A stretch of DNA of 54,316 nt, taken from contig NZ_JAJSOK010000054.1 in the NCBI RefSeq assembly GCF_021283305.1, positions 1 to 54,316 on the forward strand. The letters run 5' to 3'. The position numbers and the translations under genes are program-made. Below are positions 41,549 to 50,680 of the stretch, one piece after another (position 1 is the first letter of the stretch; each line of letters opens with the position of its first letter). The notes below the pieces were generated by a model. That model saw nothing but the letters and a program-made list of their open reading frames with translations. It made no database searches and was not told the origin of the DNA. This DNA is from Pseudonocardia kujensis. Its GTDB lineage: Bacteria > Actinomycetota > Actinomycetes > Mycobacteriales > Pseudonocardiaceae.

Positions 41549-44500
41549 ATGCTGCAGGTCACCCTCCTGGGCGAGCAGGTGGTCCGGGACCCCGGCGGCG
41601 CGGTCCGGGTCCGGTCCTCGCGCAGCCTGCTGCTGGTCGCCTTCCTCGTGGTGCACGCGGGCTCGCCGCAGCCCCGGCACCGGATCGCCCCGCTGTTCTG
41701 GCCGGACTCCACGGACGACCAGGCGCTGACCAACCTGCGCCGCGAGCTGCACCACTTGCGGGGCCTGCTCGACGACGGGGCCTCGCTGGTGGTGAGCACC
41801 CGGGACCTGTGCTGGCAGGACGCCCCCGACTGCCGGGTCGACGTCCGCGAGTTCGCCCGGTCGCGCGCCGCCGCACTGGCCGCCCGGGCGCGGGGCGACA
41901 CCGACGGGTTCCTCGGCCATGCCGGCGCCGCCCTCGACCGGTACCGCGGCGAGTTCCTGCCCGGCGGCACGGACGACTGGGTGCTGGAGGCGCGCGCGGC
42001 GCTCGAGGAGCAGTGCGTGGACCTGCTCGACCGGGTCGTGGAGGTGCAGGCCCGCGGCGGCGATCCCGCCGAGGCCGTCGGGCCCGCGAAGCGCCGGGTG
42101 CAGCTGCGGCCGCTGGAGGAGGCCGGCTACCGGACGCTCATGGCGTTGCAGGCCGAGGCGGGGGACCGGGCCGGGGCGGTGGGCACCTACCACCGCTGCG
42201 CGTCGATCCTCGAGCGCGAGCTCGGTGTGGCGCCCGACCCGCTCACCCGCACCACACTCAACCGGGTGCTGGCCCGCGGCGGCCCCGCACCGGCGCCGGC
42301 CACGGCGCCCACGCGCACCGGCCGGGCCGGCACGCAGCTCGTGGGCCGGGTCCGGGAGGTGCGGCTCCTGCAGGAGCGGTGGCGGGCGGCCGCGGCCGGC
42401 CACCCGGGCCTGGTCCTCCTGCACGGCGACGCCGGGGTGGGCAAGACCCGGCTGATGACCGAGCTGTCCGACCGCGTCCGCCGCGAGGGCGGGGTGGTCG
42501 CGGGCGCGCAGTGCTTCGGGACCGCGGGCCGGCTGGCGCTCGCCCCGGTGGCGGACTGGTTGCGCACCCCGGCTATCCGGTCGGCCCTGACCGGGCTCGA
42601 CGACGTCTGGCGCACCGAGGTCGAGCGGCTGGTCCCGGCGGCGCGGACCCGGACGGACCCGGGCCCGCCGGCGATGGTCGACGCCTGGCAGCGCCACCGC
42701 TTCCACGAGGGCATCACCCGCGCCCTGCTGCACCTCGGCCGCCCGGTCCTGTTGACGATCGACAACCTGCACTGGTGCGACCCGGAGACGCTGGCCTTCC
42801 TCACGTTCTGCCTCGCGCTGACCCCGGACGCCCCGATCCTGGTGGTCGCCACCGTCCGCGACGAGCCGGACGACCACGAGCCGGGGCTCGCGCAGTGGAC
42901 CACCCGCATGCGGGCGACCGGTCTCCTCACCGAGGTCGCGCTGCCGCCGTTCGACACCGCCGACACCGCGACGCTCGTCGAGGCGGTCACCGGGCGGGCC
43001 CCGGAGCCCGGCGCCGCGGCACTGCTGCAGGCCACCACCGGCGGGTTCCCCCTCTACATCGTCGAGACGGCCCGGGCGGGCGACGGGTCCGGCGCGGTCC
43101 CGGACGGCCGGGTCACCGCCGTGCTCGTCCGGCGGCTGGCACAGACGAGCCCGGCCGCCCGCGAGATCGCGGGGCTGGCGGCCGCGGTCGGCCGGGACTT
43201 CGGCCTCGACCTGCTGACGGAGGCCGCCGACCTCGACGCCGACGCGGTGGTCGGGGCCGTCGACGAGCTCTGGCGCGCCCGGATCCTGCGCGAGACCGCC
43301 GACGCGTACGACTTCTCCCACGACCTCCTGCGCGAGGCCGCGTACACCCAGGTCAGCCCGCCGCGGCGGTGGCTGCTGCACCGACGGGTCGCGCAGGCCC
43401 TGGAGATCCTGCACGCGGCGGACCCCGAGGGGATCTCGGCCCAGCTCGCCGAGCAGTACGCCCGCAGCGGGAACGGCGAGCGGGCCGTCGCGTGCTACCG
43501 GCGCGCCGCCGACGTCGCGGCCGGGATGTTCGCGCACGGCGAGGCCGTCCGGTTGCTGGACGAGGCGCTGGCGATCGTGCACACCCTGCCCGAGGGCCGG
43601 GACCGCGCCCGGCGCGAGCTGACCCTGCTGGAGGCCCTCGCCGCCCCGTTGAACGCGCAGCTCGGGTACTCCTCGCCGCGGGTGCGCGCGACCCTGGAGG
43701 ACGCGATCGCCCGGGCCGAGGCGCTCGGCCGCCGGGACTCGCTGCTCAACGGCCTGGTGGGGCTGTGGGCCTCGCTGTTCGTCCACGGCGACACCGAGGA
43801 GGCGCACCGGGCGGCCGGGCGCGCCCTGGCCCTCGTCGAGCCGGACTCCGAGCTGAGCGGTCCCGCGCACTTCGCGTACGGCGGCTCGGCGCTCAGCCTG
43901 GGCCGGCCCGCCGAGGCGCTCGAGCACCTCACCCTGTCCGCCGGCTTCGGCGGGTTCCACCCGCTCAGCATCGGCACCCGGTCCGACGTGCACGGGCGGG
44001 CGTTCGCGGCGCACGCGCAGTGGCTCCTCGGCGACCCCGACGCCGCGCTGACCAGCAGCGCGGACGCGATCGCCCTGGCCCGTACGACCGGCAACGCCTA
44101 CGTCCTCGCCGTCGCGCTCGCCTACGGGGCCATCACCCACCAGCTGCGCGACGACCGGGCGGAGCTCGGCCGCGTCGTGGACGAGCTGCGCGGGCTGTGC
44201 GACCGCTACGGGTTCGCCTACTACGGGGACTGGGGCCTGGTCCTCGACGGGTGGTCGCGGACCGACGCCTCGGGCACCGACCTCCTCCGGGCCGGGATCG
44301 CCAGCCTCGAGGCGCACGACGCCTTCGCGCGGATGCCGTACTGGCTCTCCCTGCTCGCCGACCGGTTCGACCGGGACGGCCGGCGCGACGAGGCCGTCGC
44401 CACCCTCGACGCCGCGCTCGCGGCCGGCCGGGCCCACGACGACCTGTGGTGGGCCCCCGAGGTGATGCGCCGGCGGGCGGCGTACGACGACGACGGCGGG

Positions 44501-44650
44501 AACGGGAGCGGGCGCGCCGTCGCGCGGCTGCGGGCCGCGGCCGACCTGGCCGCCGAACAGGGGAGCGTCGCGCTGCTCGCCCGGTGCCGCGCCGACCTCG
44601 AGCTCCGCGGCGTTCCGGCCGCGGCGTTCGGCGTTCGCCCGGCCACCTGA
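41549..44650 (+). CDS. SARP/BTAD-type regulator with NTPase and TPR domains (AfsR-like)
   Basis: The 1033-residue regulator begins with an OmpR-like winged helix (LGEQVVRDPGGAVRVRSSRSLLLVAFLV) and the bacterial transcriptional activation domain (LPGGTDDWVLEARAALEEQCVDLLDR and GVAPDPLTRTTLNRVLA, to about residue 250). An AAA-like NTPase follows, with P-loop LLHGDAGVGKTRLMTEL and Walker B VLLTIDNLHWCDPETL. TPR-type helical repeats fill residues about 600-1000. There is no C-terminal LuxR helix. Two near-identical heptamer promoters flank it, upstream of 39047 and 44752, and are its likely targets. The start ATG 41549 follows GGAGG. Confidence 0.92.
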   Translation: MLQVTLLGEQVVRDPGGAVRVRSSRSLLLVAFLVVHAGSPQPRHRIAPLFWPDSTDDQALTNLRRELHHLRGLLDDGASLVVSTRDLCWQDAPDCRVDVREFARSRAAALAARARGDTDGFLGHAGAALDRYRGEFLPGGTDDWVLEARAALEEQCVDLLDRVVEVQARGGDPAEAVGPAKRRVQLRPLEEAGYRTLMALQAEAGDRAGAVGTYHRCASILERELGVAPDPLTRTTLNRVLARGGPAPAPATAPTRTGRAGTQLVGRVREVRLLQERWRAAAAGHPGLVLLHGDAGVGKTRLMTELSDRVRREGGVVAGAQCFGTAGRLALAPVADWLRTPAIRSALTGLDDVWRTEVERLVPAARTRTDPGPPAMVDAWQRHRFHEGITRALLHLGRPVLLTIDNLHWCDPETLAFLTFCLALTPDAPILVVATVRDEPDDHEPGLAQWTTRMRATGLLTEVALPPFDTADTATLVEAVTGRAPEPGAAALLQATTGGFPLYIVETARAGDGSGAVPDGRVTAVLVRRLAQTSPAAREIAGLAAAVGRDFGLDLLTEAADLDADAVVGAVDELWRARILRETADAYDFSHDLLREAAYTQVSPPRRWLLHRRVAQALEILHAADPEGISAQLAEQYARSGNGERAVACYRRAADVAAGMFAHGEAVRLLDEALAIVHTLPEGRDRARRELTLLEALAAPLNAQLGYSSPRVRATLEDAIARAEALGRRDSLLNGLVGLWASLFVHGDTEEAHRAAGRALALVEPDSELSGPAHFAYGGSALSLGRPAEALEHLTLSAGFGGFHPLSIGTRSDVHGRAFAAHAQWLLGDPDAALTSSADAIALARTTGNAYVLAVALAYGAITHQLRDDRAELGRVVDELRGLCDRYGFAYYGDWGLVLDGWSRTDASGTDLLRAGIASLEAHDAFARMPYWLSLLADRFDRDGRRDEAVATLDAALAAGRAHDDLWWAPEVMRRRAAYDDDGGNGSGRAVARLRAAADLAAEQGSVALLARCRADLELRGVPAAAFGVRPAT

Positions 44651-44665
44651 GCGCCGACGCGCGGC

Positions 44666-44698
44666 CCGAACGGAGGGTGAACGGCGCGTTCCGAGGAT
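44666..44698 (+). promoter_or_regulatory. SARP-type operator and promoter of the FAD oxidase gene
   Basis: CCGAACG (44666-44672) and GTGAACG (44677-44683) are 11 bp apart, and the -10 position (GAGGAT, 44693-44698) follows nine bases after the last heptamer. The -10 to start-codon distance is 59 bases, identical to that at the PIG-L gene, and the intervening GCGTTCC...AG matches as well. Confidence 0.65.
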
Positions 44699-44751
44699 CG
44701 GTGGGTGTCGCGTCCGAGCACGTCGGAGGCACCGACCGAGAAGGAGCGAGC

Positions 44752-46161
44752 GTGACCACCACGCCTGCGCGCACCACCGCCCCCTACCCGGAGCTCGCGG
44801 CCGCCCTGCGCGGCGAGCTGGTCCGGCCCGGCGACCCGGGCTACGACGCCGCGCGCGCCGTCTACAACGGCATGATCGACCAGCGGCCCGCGGCGATCGC
44901 CCGCTGCCACGGCACCGCCGACGTCGTGGCCACGGTGCGGTTCGCCCGCGCCCACGACCAGGAGATCGCCGTCCGTAGCGGCGGGCACCACGCCGCCGGC
45001 CTCGGGGTACGGGACGGTGCGCTGACGATCGACCTGTCGGCGATGCGCGGCACCGCGGTGGACCCCGCCGGACACACGGTCCGGGTCGACGCCGGGTGCA
45101 CATGGGGCGACGTCGACCACGCCACGGTGGCCCACGGCATGGCCACGCCCTCCGGCTTCATCGCCTCGACCGGCGTCGCCGGCCTGGCGCTCGGCGGGGG
45201 CATCGGCTACCTCACGCGCCGGTTCGGCCTCACGGTCGACAACCTCGTCTCCGCCGACGTCGTGCTCGCGGACGGGCACGTCGTGACCGCGAGCACCGGC
45301 TCGCACCCGGACCTGTTCTGGGCCCTGCGCGGGGGTGGCGGCAACTTCGGGATCGTCACGTCGTTCACGTTCCGCTGCCACGAGATCGGCGAGCGCGGGA
45401 CCGTCGTCGCCGGCCCCGTGCTCTACGACCTGGCCGACACGGCCGAGGTGCTGCGCTGGTACCGCACCGTGGTGCCCTCGCTGCCGGAGGAGCTGAGCGG
45501 CTGGTTCGCGCTGCTCACCATCCCGCCCGCGCCGCCCTTCCCGGAGGAGCTGTGGGGCCGAAGGGCCTGCGGCATCGTCTGGTGCTACACCGGCCCGCAC
45601 GACCGGGCGGACGAGGTGCTGGCGCCGGTCCGCGAGTTCGGGTCGCCGCTGCTCGTCGGCGTGCAGCCCATGCCGTTCACGGCCCTGCAGAGCGCCTTCG
45701 ACGGCCTCTACCCGGCCGGGCTGCAGTGGTACTGGCGCGCGGACTTCTTCGACGAGATCTCCGACGCCGGGATCGCCGTGCACGAGAAGTTCGGGCCGCG
45801 GCTGCCCAGCGGGCACTCCACGATGCACCTGTACCCGATCGACGGCGCGGCCTCCCGCGTCGCCGAGGACGAGACCGCGTTCGCCTACCGCGGCGGCGGG
45901 TGGGCCGGGGTGATCGTCGGGGTCGACCCGGACCCGGCCAACGCCGAGGAGATCACCCGGTGGACCCGCGAGTACTGGGAGGAGCTGCACCCGACCTCCG
46001 CGGGCGGCGCCTACGTCAACTTCCTCATGGAGGAGGGCGACGACCGGGTGCGGGCCTCCTACCGGGGCAACCACGACCGGCTCACGCGGGTCAAGCGCCG
46101 CTACGACCCGGACAACGTCTTCCACCTCAACCAGAACATCGCGCCCGCCACGGACGCCTGA
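44752..46161 (+). CDS. BBE-type FAD-linked oxidase
   Basis: The 469-residue oxidase has a PCMH FAD domain with RSGGHHAAGLGVRDGALTID, whose His is the usual covalent FAD site. DAGCTWGDVDHA supplies the Cys for a second bond, so bicovalent FAD is likely. GVAGLALGGGIGYLTRRFGL and FWALRGGGGNFGIVTSF follow, and the BBE tail ends RRYDPDNVFHLNQNI. Such enzymes oxidise sugars or alkaloid/polyketide-type substrates in secondary metabolism. Its upstream region matches the PIG-L promoter, suggesting shared control by the BTAD regulator encoded just upstream. Confidence 0.93.
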   Translation: MTTTPARTTAPYPELAAALRGELVRPGDPGYDAARAVYNGMIDQRPAAIARCHGTADVVATVRFARAHDQEIAVRSGGHHAAGLGVRDGALTIDLSAMRGTAVDPAGHTVRVDAGCTWGDVDHATVAHGMATPSGFIASTGVAGLALGGGIGYLTRRFGLTVDNLVSADVVLADGHVVTASTGSHPDLFWALRGGGGNFGIVTSFTFRCHEIGERGTVVAGPVLYDLADTAEVLRWYRTVVPSLPEELSGWFALLTIPPAPPFPEELWGRRACGIVWCYTGPHDRADEVLAPVREFGSPLLVGVQPMPFTALQSAFDGLYPAGLQWYWRADFFDEISDAGIAVHEKFGPRLPSGHSTMHLYPIDGAASRVAEDETAFAYRGGGWAGVIVGVDPDPANAEEITRWTREYWEELHPTSAGGAYVNFLMEEGDDRVRASYRGNHDRLTRVKRRYDPDNVFHLNQNIAPATDA

Positions 46162-46245
46162 CCCGCCTGCCGGCCGGCGCGGCGGGCGGGGCGCGGGGTC
46201 CCGCCCGCCGCGGGCCGGTCGTCGGGCCGGACCGGAGATCGGATC

Positions 46246-46557
46246 ATGAGTCGCTTCGTCGCACTGCTGTCCGCCCTCGTGCTCGCCGTCCTCGTGGTCG
46301 CCCACGGGGCGCCCGGCTCCGGGGTCGCCGCGTCGTGCCTGGTCGCCGCCGCCCTCGGGGTCACGGGGTGGGGCCTGGTGCGGCAGCACCGCCGCGGCCG
46401 CCTCCGCTTCCGGCTCGCCCGGTTCCGGCCGGCCGCCCCGTTCACCGGGCTGCTGCCGGAGGGGGACCGGGCCCGGCTCGCCGAGGACCTGCAGGCCCGC
46501 CCGGACGCCCCGGCGCACCTCGTGGACCGGCTGCGCCGGCCGGTGCCGGGGCGCTGA
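46246..46557 (+). CDS. Small membrane protein, unknown function
   Basis: The 103-residue protein has two N-terminal hydrophobic helices (FVALLSALVLAVLVVAHGAPG and SCLVAAALGVTGWGLV), then a basic stretch (RQHRRGRLRFRLARFR) and a short soluble tail (LPEGDRARLAEDLQ). I do not recognise a family. It follows the FAD oxidase gene after 84 bases and faces the tartrate dehydrogenase-like gene. Confidence 0.55.
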   Translation: MSRFVALLSALVLAVLVVAHGAPGSGVAASCLVAAALGVTGWGLVRQHRRGRLRFRLARFRPAAPFTGLLPEGDRARLAEDLQARPDAPAHLVDRLRRPVPGR

Positions 46558-46593
46558 GACCGTCCCTCGGAGTCCCTCCCCGGCGGCCGCGCC

Positions 46594-47652
46594 TCAGAGT
46601 CGGTCGAGGAGGGCGCGGGTGAACTCCGCGGTCCCGGCCGTGCCGCCCAGGTCGCGGGTGCGGACGCCGTCCGCGAGCTGGGCCCGCATCGCACCGACCA
46701 CCTCGGCGCCCGCCTCCGGGTGCCCGAGGTGGTCGAGCAGCATCGCGGCGGACCAGATGGCGCCCAACGGGTTCGCCAGGTCCTTGCCGGCGATGTCCGG
46801 CGCCGAACCGTGCACGGGCTCGAACATCGACGGGAACTCCCGCTCCGGGTTCAGGTTGCCCGACGGCGCGATCCCGATGGAGCCGGCGACCGCGGCGGCG
46901 AGGTCGGACAGGATGTCGCCGAACAGGTTCGAGGCCACGATCACGTCGAAGTCCGCGGGCCGGAGCACGAGCTTGGCGGCGAGGGCGTCGATGTGCTCGG
47001 TGCGTAGCGCGACCCCCGGGTGCGCGGCCGCCCGCTCGGCCACCACCTCGTCCCAGAACGGCATGGTGTGCACGATGCCGTTGGACTTGGTGGCGCTCGT
47101 GACGTGCCCGCGCCGCGACTCGGCCAGCGTGAAGGCGTAGTCGGCGATCCGGGTGATCCCGGCGCGGGTGAACACCGCCTCCTGCACGGCCAGCTCGGAG
47201 GGCAGGCCGCGGTTCATCCGGCCGCCGATCTCCGAGTACTCGCCCTCGGCGTTCTCCCGGACGACCACGAAGTCCACCTCGCCGGGCTTCGCTCCCGTCA
47301 GCGGCGACGGCACGCCGTCGAGGACCGCGATCGGCCGCAGGTTCACGTACTGCGCGAAGGCGCGGCGGATCGGGATCAGCAGGCCCCACAACGAGACATG
47401 GTCGGGGACGCCGGGCCAGCCGACCGCGCCGAGCAGGATCGCGTCGTGCGACCGGATCCGGTCGAGGCCGTCGGCCGGCATCATCGCGCCCTCGTGGGCG
47501 TAGCGCTCACAGGACCAGTCGAACTCGTCGTAGGCGAAGGAGATCCCGTGCCGGCGGCCGACGGCGTCGAGCACGGCGGTCGCGGGCGGGACCACCTCCT
47601 GCCCGATGCCGTCGCCGGGGACGAGCGCGATCCGGTAGGTCGTTCCTGCCAT
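46594..47652 (-). CDS. Tartrate dehydrogenase / beta-decarboxylating dehydrogenase
   Basis: The 352-residue enzyme is of the isocitrate/isopropylmalate dehydrogenase fold: IALVPGDGIGQEVVPPA, YVNLRPIAVLDGVPSPL, VVVRENAEGEYSEIGGRM, TSATKSNGIVHTMPFWDEV, the metal ligands in VIVASNLFGDILSDLAAA and FEPVHGSAPDIAGKDLANPLGAIWSAA. The DHVSLWGLLIPIRRAF segment fits the TtuC tartrate dehydrogenase/decarboxylase group rather than LeuB. ATG 47652 is used. It diverges from the monooxygenase gene by 121 bases. Confidence 0.9.
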   Translation of the reverse strand: MAGTTYRIALVPGDGIGQEVVPPATAVLDAVGRRHGISFAYDEFDWSCERYAHEGAMMPADGLDRIRSHDAILLGAVGWPGVPDHVSLWGLLIPIRRAFAQYVNLRPIAVLDGVPSPLTGAKPGEVDFVVVRENAEGEYSEIGGRMNRGLPSELAVQEAVFTRAGITRIADYAFTLAESRRGHVTSATKSNGIVHTMPFWDEVVAERAAAHPGVALRTEHIDALAAKLVLRPADFDVIVASNLFGDILSDLAAAVAGSIGIAPSGNLNPEREFPSMFEPVHGSAPDIAGKDLANPLGAIWSAAMLLDHLGHPEAGAEVVGAMRAQLADGVRTRDLGGTAGTAEFTRALLDRL

Positions 47653-47773
47653 GCCCCACCTTCTCAGCCGGCCCCCCGCCGCGCTGCGGGAGCCGGCCAC
47701 ACCTCGGCTTTGAGGCAGGTGCATCTGGCGGATCACGGCCGCGTCGCGCAGAGTGGGGTGGCGGGAGGGAACG

Positions 47774-49384
47774 ATGACGTTTCGCAACGGTCCGGACACC
47801 GATCTGGACGTGGTGGTGGTCGGCGCCGGGTTCTCCGGCCTCTACGCCCTGCACAGGCTGCGCTCCGAGGGCTTCCGGGTGCGGGTGCTCGAGCAGGGCG
47901 GCGGGGTCGGCGGCACCTGGTACTGGAACCGGTACCCGGGCGCGCGGTGCGACTCCGAGAGCTACTACTACTCGTACTCGTTCGACGAGGAGCTCCAGCA
48001 GGAGTGGGAGTGGACCGAGCGCTACCCGGAGCATTTCGAGATCCGCGCCTACCTCGAGCACGTGGCCGAGCGGTTCGACCTGTACCGGGACATCGACCTG
48101 GACACCCGGGTCGAGTCCGCGGCGTTCGACGACGACACCTCGACCTGGACGGTGCGCACCGCCGACCGCACGCTGACCTGCCGGTTCCTGGTCACGGCCG
48201 TCGGCTGCCTGTCCACGGCGAACGTCCCGGACATCCCCGGGCTCGACACGTTCGCCGGCGAGTGGTTCCACACCGGGCGCTGGCCGCACGAGGGCGTGGA
48301 CCTGGCGGGGAAGCGGGTCGGGATCGTCGGGACCGGCTCGACCGGGATCCAGGCGGTGCCGGTGGTGGCGGAGCAGGCCGCGCACCTCACCGTCTTCCAG
48401 CGCACCGCGAACTACAGCATCCCCGCGCGCAACGGTCCCGTCTCCGCCGCGGAGCGCGCCGAGGTGAAGGCCCGCTACGACGAGATCCGCCAGATCCAGC
48501 GCGAGTCGACGAACGGGCACCCGTTCCTGATCAGCGAGGTCTCCGCGCTCGCGGTCGACGAGGCGGAGCGGACGGCGATCTACGAGGCGGCGTGGGAGCG
48601 GGGGAGCCTGAAGTTCCGGGCCTCCTTCGCCGACCTGCTGACCAGCCGCGAGGCCAACGAGACGGCGTCGGACTACATCCGGGCCAAGATCCGCGGGATC
48701 GTCCGGGACCCGGAGACGGCCGAGAAGCTGACCCCGCGCGACCACGGCTTCGCCACCAAGCGCCCGCCGATCGACACGGACTACTTCGAGGCCTACAACC
48801 GGCCGAACGTCTCGCTCGTCGACGTCCGGGCCGACCCGATCCGGGAGATCACCCCCGCCGGGATCCGGACGAGCCAGGAGCACCCGCTGGACGTGATCGT
48901 CTTCGCGACCGGGTTCGACGCGATGACCGGGCCGCTGCTCGGCCTCGACATCCGGGGCGCGGGCGGGCTGCCGCTGCGCGAGAAGTGGTCCGCCGGGCCG
49001 GTGACGCACCTCGGGCTGCAGGTCGCCGGGTTCCCGAACCTGTTCACGATCACCGGGCCGGGCAGCCCGTCGGTGCTGTGCAACATGCCCACCGCGATCG
49101 AGCAGCACGTGGAGTGGATCGCGGACTGCCTCGTGCACCTGCGGGAGAAGGGCGTCTCGCGGATGGAGACCACCGAGGAGGCCGAGCGGGACTGGGTGGC
49201 GCACGTCAACGAGGTGGCGGAGCGGACGCTGCTGCCGCAGGCCACGACGTCGTGGTACCTGGGCGCGAACGTCCCGGGCAAGCCGCGGGTGTTCATGCCG
49301 TACGCGGGCGGCATGGCCGCCTACGCGCGGACCTGCGCGGAGGTCGCGGAGAAGGGCTACGAGGGCTTCGTGCTCTCGGCGTGA
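47774..49384 (+). CDS. Baeyer-Villiger-type flavin monooxygenase
   Basis: The 536-residue protein has two Rossmann motifs, VVVVGAGFSGLYALHRL for FAD and VGIVGTGSTGIQAVPVVA for NADPH. Between them is the Baeyer-Villiger fingerprint FAGEWFHTGRWPHEG, along with GGVGGTWYWNRYPGARCDSESYYYS. It resembles cyclohexanone and related ketone monooxygenases. ATG 47774 follows GGGAGGGA. Its end overlaps the convergent MFS gene by 28 bases. The natural substrate is not readable. Confidence 0.94.
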   Translation: MTFRNGPDTDLDVVVVGAGFSGLYALHRLRSEGFRVRVLEQGGGVGGTWYWNRYPGARCDSESYYYSYSFDEELQQEWEWTERYPEHFEIRAYLEHVAERFDLYRDIDLDTRVESAAFDDDTSTWTVRTADRTLTCRFLVTAVGCLSTANVPDIPGLDTFAGEWFHTGRWPHEGVDLAGKRVGIVGTGSTGIQAVPVVAEQAAHLTVFQRTANYSIPARNGPVSAAERAEVKARYDEIRQIQRESTNGHPFLISEVSALAVDEAERTAIYEAAWERGSLKFRASFADLLTSREANETASDYIRAKIRGIVRDPETAEKLTPRDHGFATKRPPIDTDYFEAYNRPNVSLVDVRADPIREITPAGIRTSQEHPLDVIVFATGFDAMTGPLLGLDIRGAGGLPLREKWSAGPVTHLGLQVAGFPNLFTITGPGSPSVLCNMPTAIEQHVEWIADCLVHLREKGVSRMETTEEAERDWVAHVNEVAERTLLPQATTSWYLGANVPGKPRVFMPYAGGMAAYARTCAEVAEKGYEGFVLSA

Positions 49385-50616
49385 CGCACGGCGCGGCGGG
49401 GGAGCGCCGCCGCGCCCGCGAGGATCACCAGCCCCGCAAGGGGGACGACGAGCAGGCCGGCGCGCAGCGAGGTCGCGTCGGCCACGAGCCCGACGACGGG
49501 GGGCGCCACCAGGAAGCCGATCCGCAGCAGCCAGCTGACGACCGTCAGGCCGGCCCCGGTGGGCAGCCCCGGCAGCTCGTCGGCGGCGTGCATGGCGGCG
49601 GGGATCAGCGTCGCCACCCCGAGCCCGGCCAGGCCGAACCCGGCGATGGTGCCCGGGACCGTCGGGAAGGCCAGGGCCAGCCCCATCGCGACGGTCACGA
49701 TCGTCGCGCCGCCCCGCGCCACCGCCCGTTGGCCGAACCGGTCGACGAGCCGGTCGCCGACCACCCGGCCGAGGAACTCCAGCGCCTGCAGGGCCACGAA
49801 CCCGAGGCCGGCCACCGCCGCGGCCGCGCCGAGGGTGCCGGACAGGTAGACGGCCGCCCAGGAGGCGCCCGCGTCCTCGACCAGGGCGCCGGCCGCGGCG
49901 ATCACGCCGAGGACCAGCACGATCAGCAGCGCGCGCCCGCCCGCGCGGGACCGCAGGCGCGCCGGCGCCGCGGTGGGCTCGCGCTCGGCGTCCTCGGGGC
50001 CGGGCAGCAGGAACCGGTAGGCGACCAGCGCGACCGCCACGAAGATCCCGGCCGAGACACCCAGGTGCAGGCCGAGGGGGAACCCCAGCCCGGCGGCGGC
50101 GGACCCCATCAGCCCGCCCAGCACCGATCCGGCGCTCCACGTGGCGTGGAAGGAGTTGAAGATCGAGCGGCCGTAGCGGCGCTGGACCCGCAGGGCGTGC
50201 GCGTTCTGCCCGACGTCGACCACCGCGTCGGCCGCCCCCGCCACGAACAGCGCCCCGGCCAGCAGGCCCCAGCTCGGCGCCAGCCCGGCGAGCAGGATGC
50301 CGACGGCCACCACGACCATGCCGAAGCTCGCCACCCGCGCGGAGCCGAACCGCCGGACCAGGGCGGACGCCGTCAGTCCCGCGAGCAGGGCCGCGAACGG
50401 GAAGGCCGCCACGGCCGTGCCCAGCTGCGCGTTGCTCAGCTCCAGCGAGGCCTTGATCTCGGGATAGCGGGGGAGCAGGTTCGCGAACACCGCCCCGTTG
50501 GTGAGGAAGACGGCCGCGACCGCGATCCGCGCCCGCCGCTCCGTCCGCCCCGGGGCTGCGCCCGGTGCCCCGTCCGCCGCCCCGCCCGTCGTGCCGCTCG
50601 TCGTGCCGCTCGCCAT
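49357..50616 (-). CDS. MFS transporter
   Basis: The 419-residue protein has about 12 helices: VFLTNGAVFANLLPRYPEIKASLELSNAQLGTAVAAFP at the N-terminus, VVDVGQNAHALRVQRRYGRSIFNSFHATWSAGSVLGG in the central loop and the second-half motif GDRLVDRFGQR. It resembles the fucose-permease-like/YbjJ-type MFS group. The N-terminal Gly/Ala/Thr-rich 25 residues look unstructured. Substrate unknown. Confidence 0.88.
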   Translation of the reverse strand: MASGTTSGTTGGAADGAPGAAPGRTERRARIAVAAVFLTNGAVFANLLPRYPEIKASLELSNAQLGTAVAAFPFAALLAGLTASALVRRFGSARVASFGMVVVAVGILLAGLAPSWGLLAGALFVAGAADAVVDVGQNAHALRVQRRYGRSIFNSFHATWSAGSVLGGLMGSAAAGLGFPLGLHLGVSAGIFVAVALVAYRFLLPGPEDAEREPTAAPARLRSRAGGRALLIVLVLGVIAAAGALVEDAGASWAAVYLSGTLGAAAAVAGLGFVALQALEFLGRVVGDRLVDRFGQRAVARGGATIVTVAMGLALAFPTVPGTIAGFGLAGLGVATLIPAAMHAADELPGLPTGAGLTVVSWLLRIGFLVAPPVVGLVADATSLRAGLLVVPLAGLVILAGAAALPRRAVRHAESTKPS

Positions 50617-50680
50617 CGGGAGGCAGCGTACGGAACGACCCGGGGGTTCCGCCCGTCGATTCGGACCTCGGGCCCGGAGA

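Noticed and set aside
46594..47652. Annotation as 3-isopropylmalate dehydrogenase (leuB)
   Set aside because: The substrate-region segment fits the tartrate dehydrogenase group and there are no leucine genes nearby.
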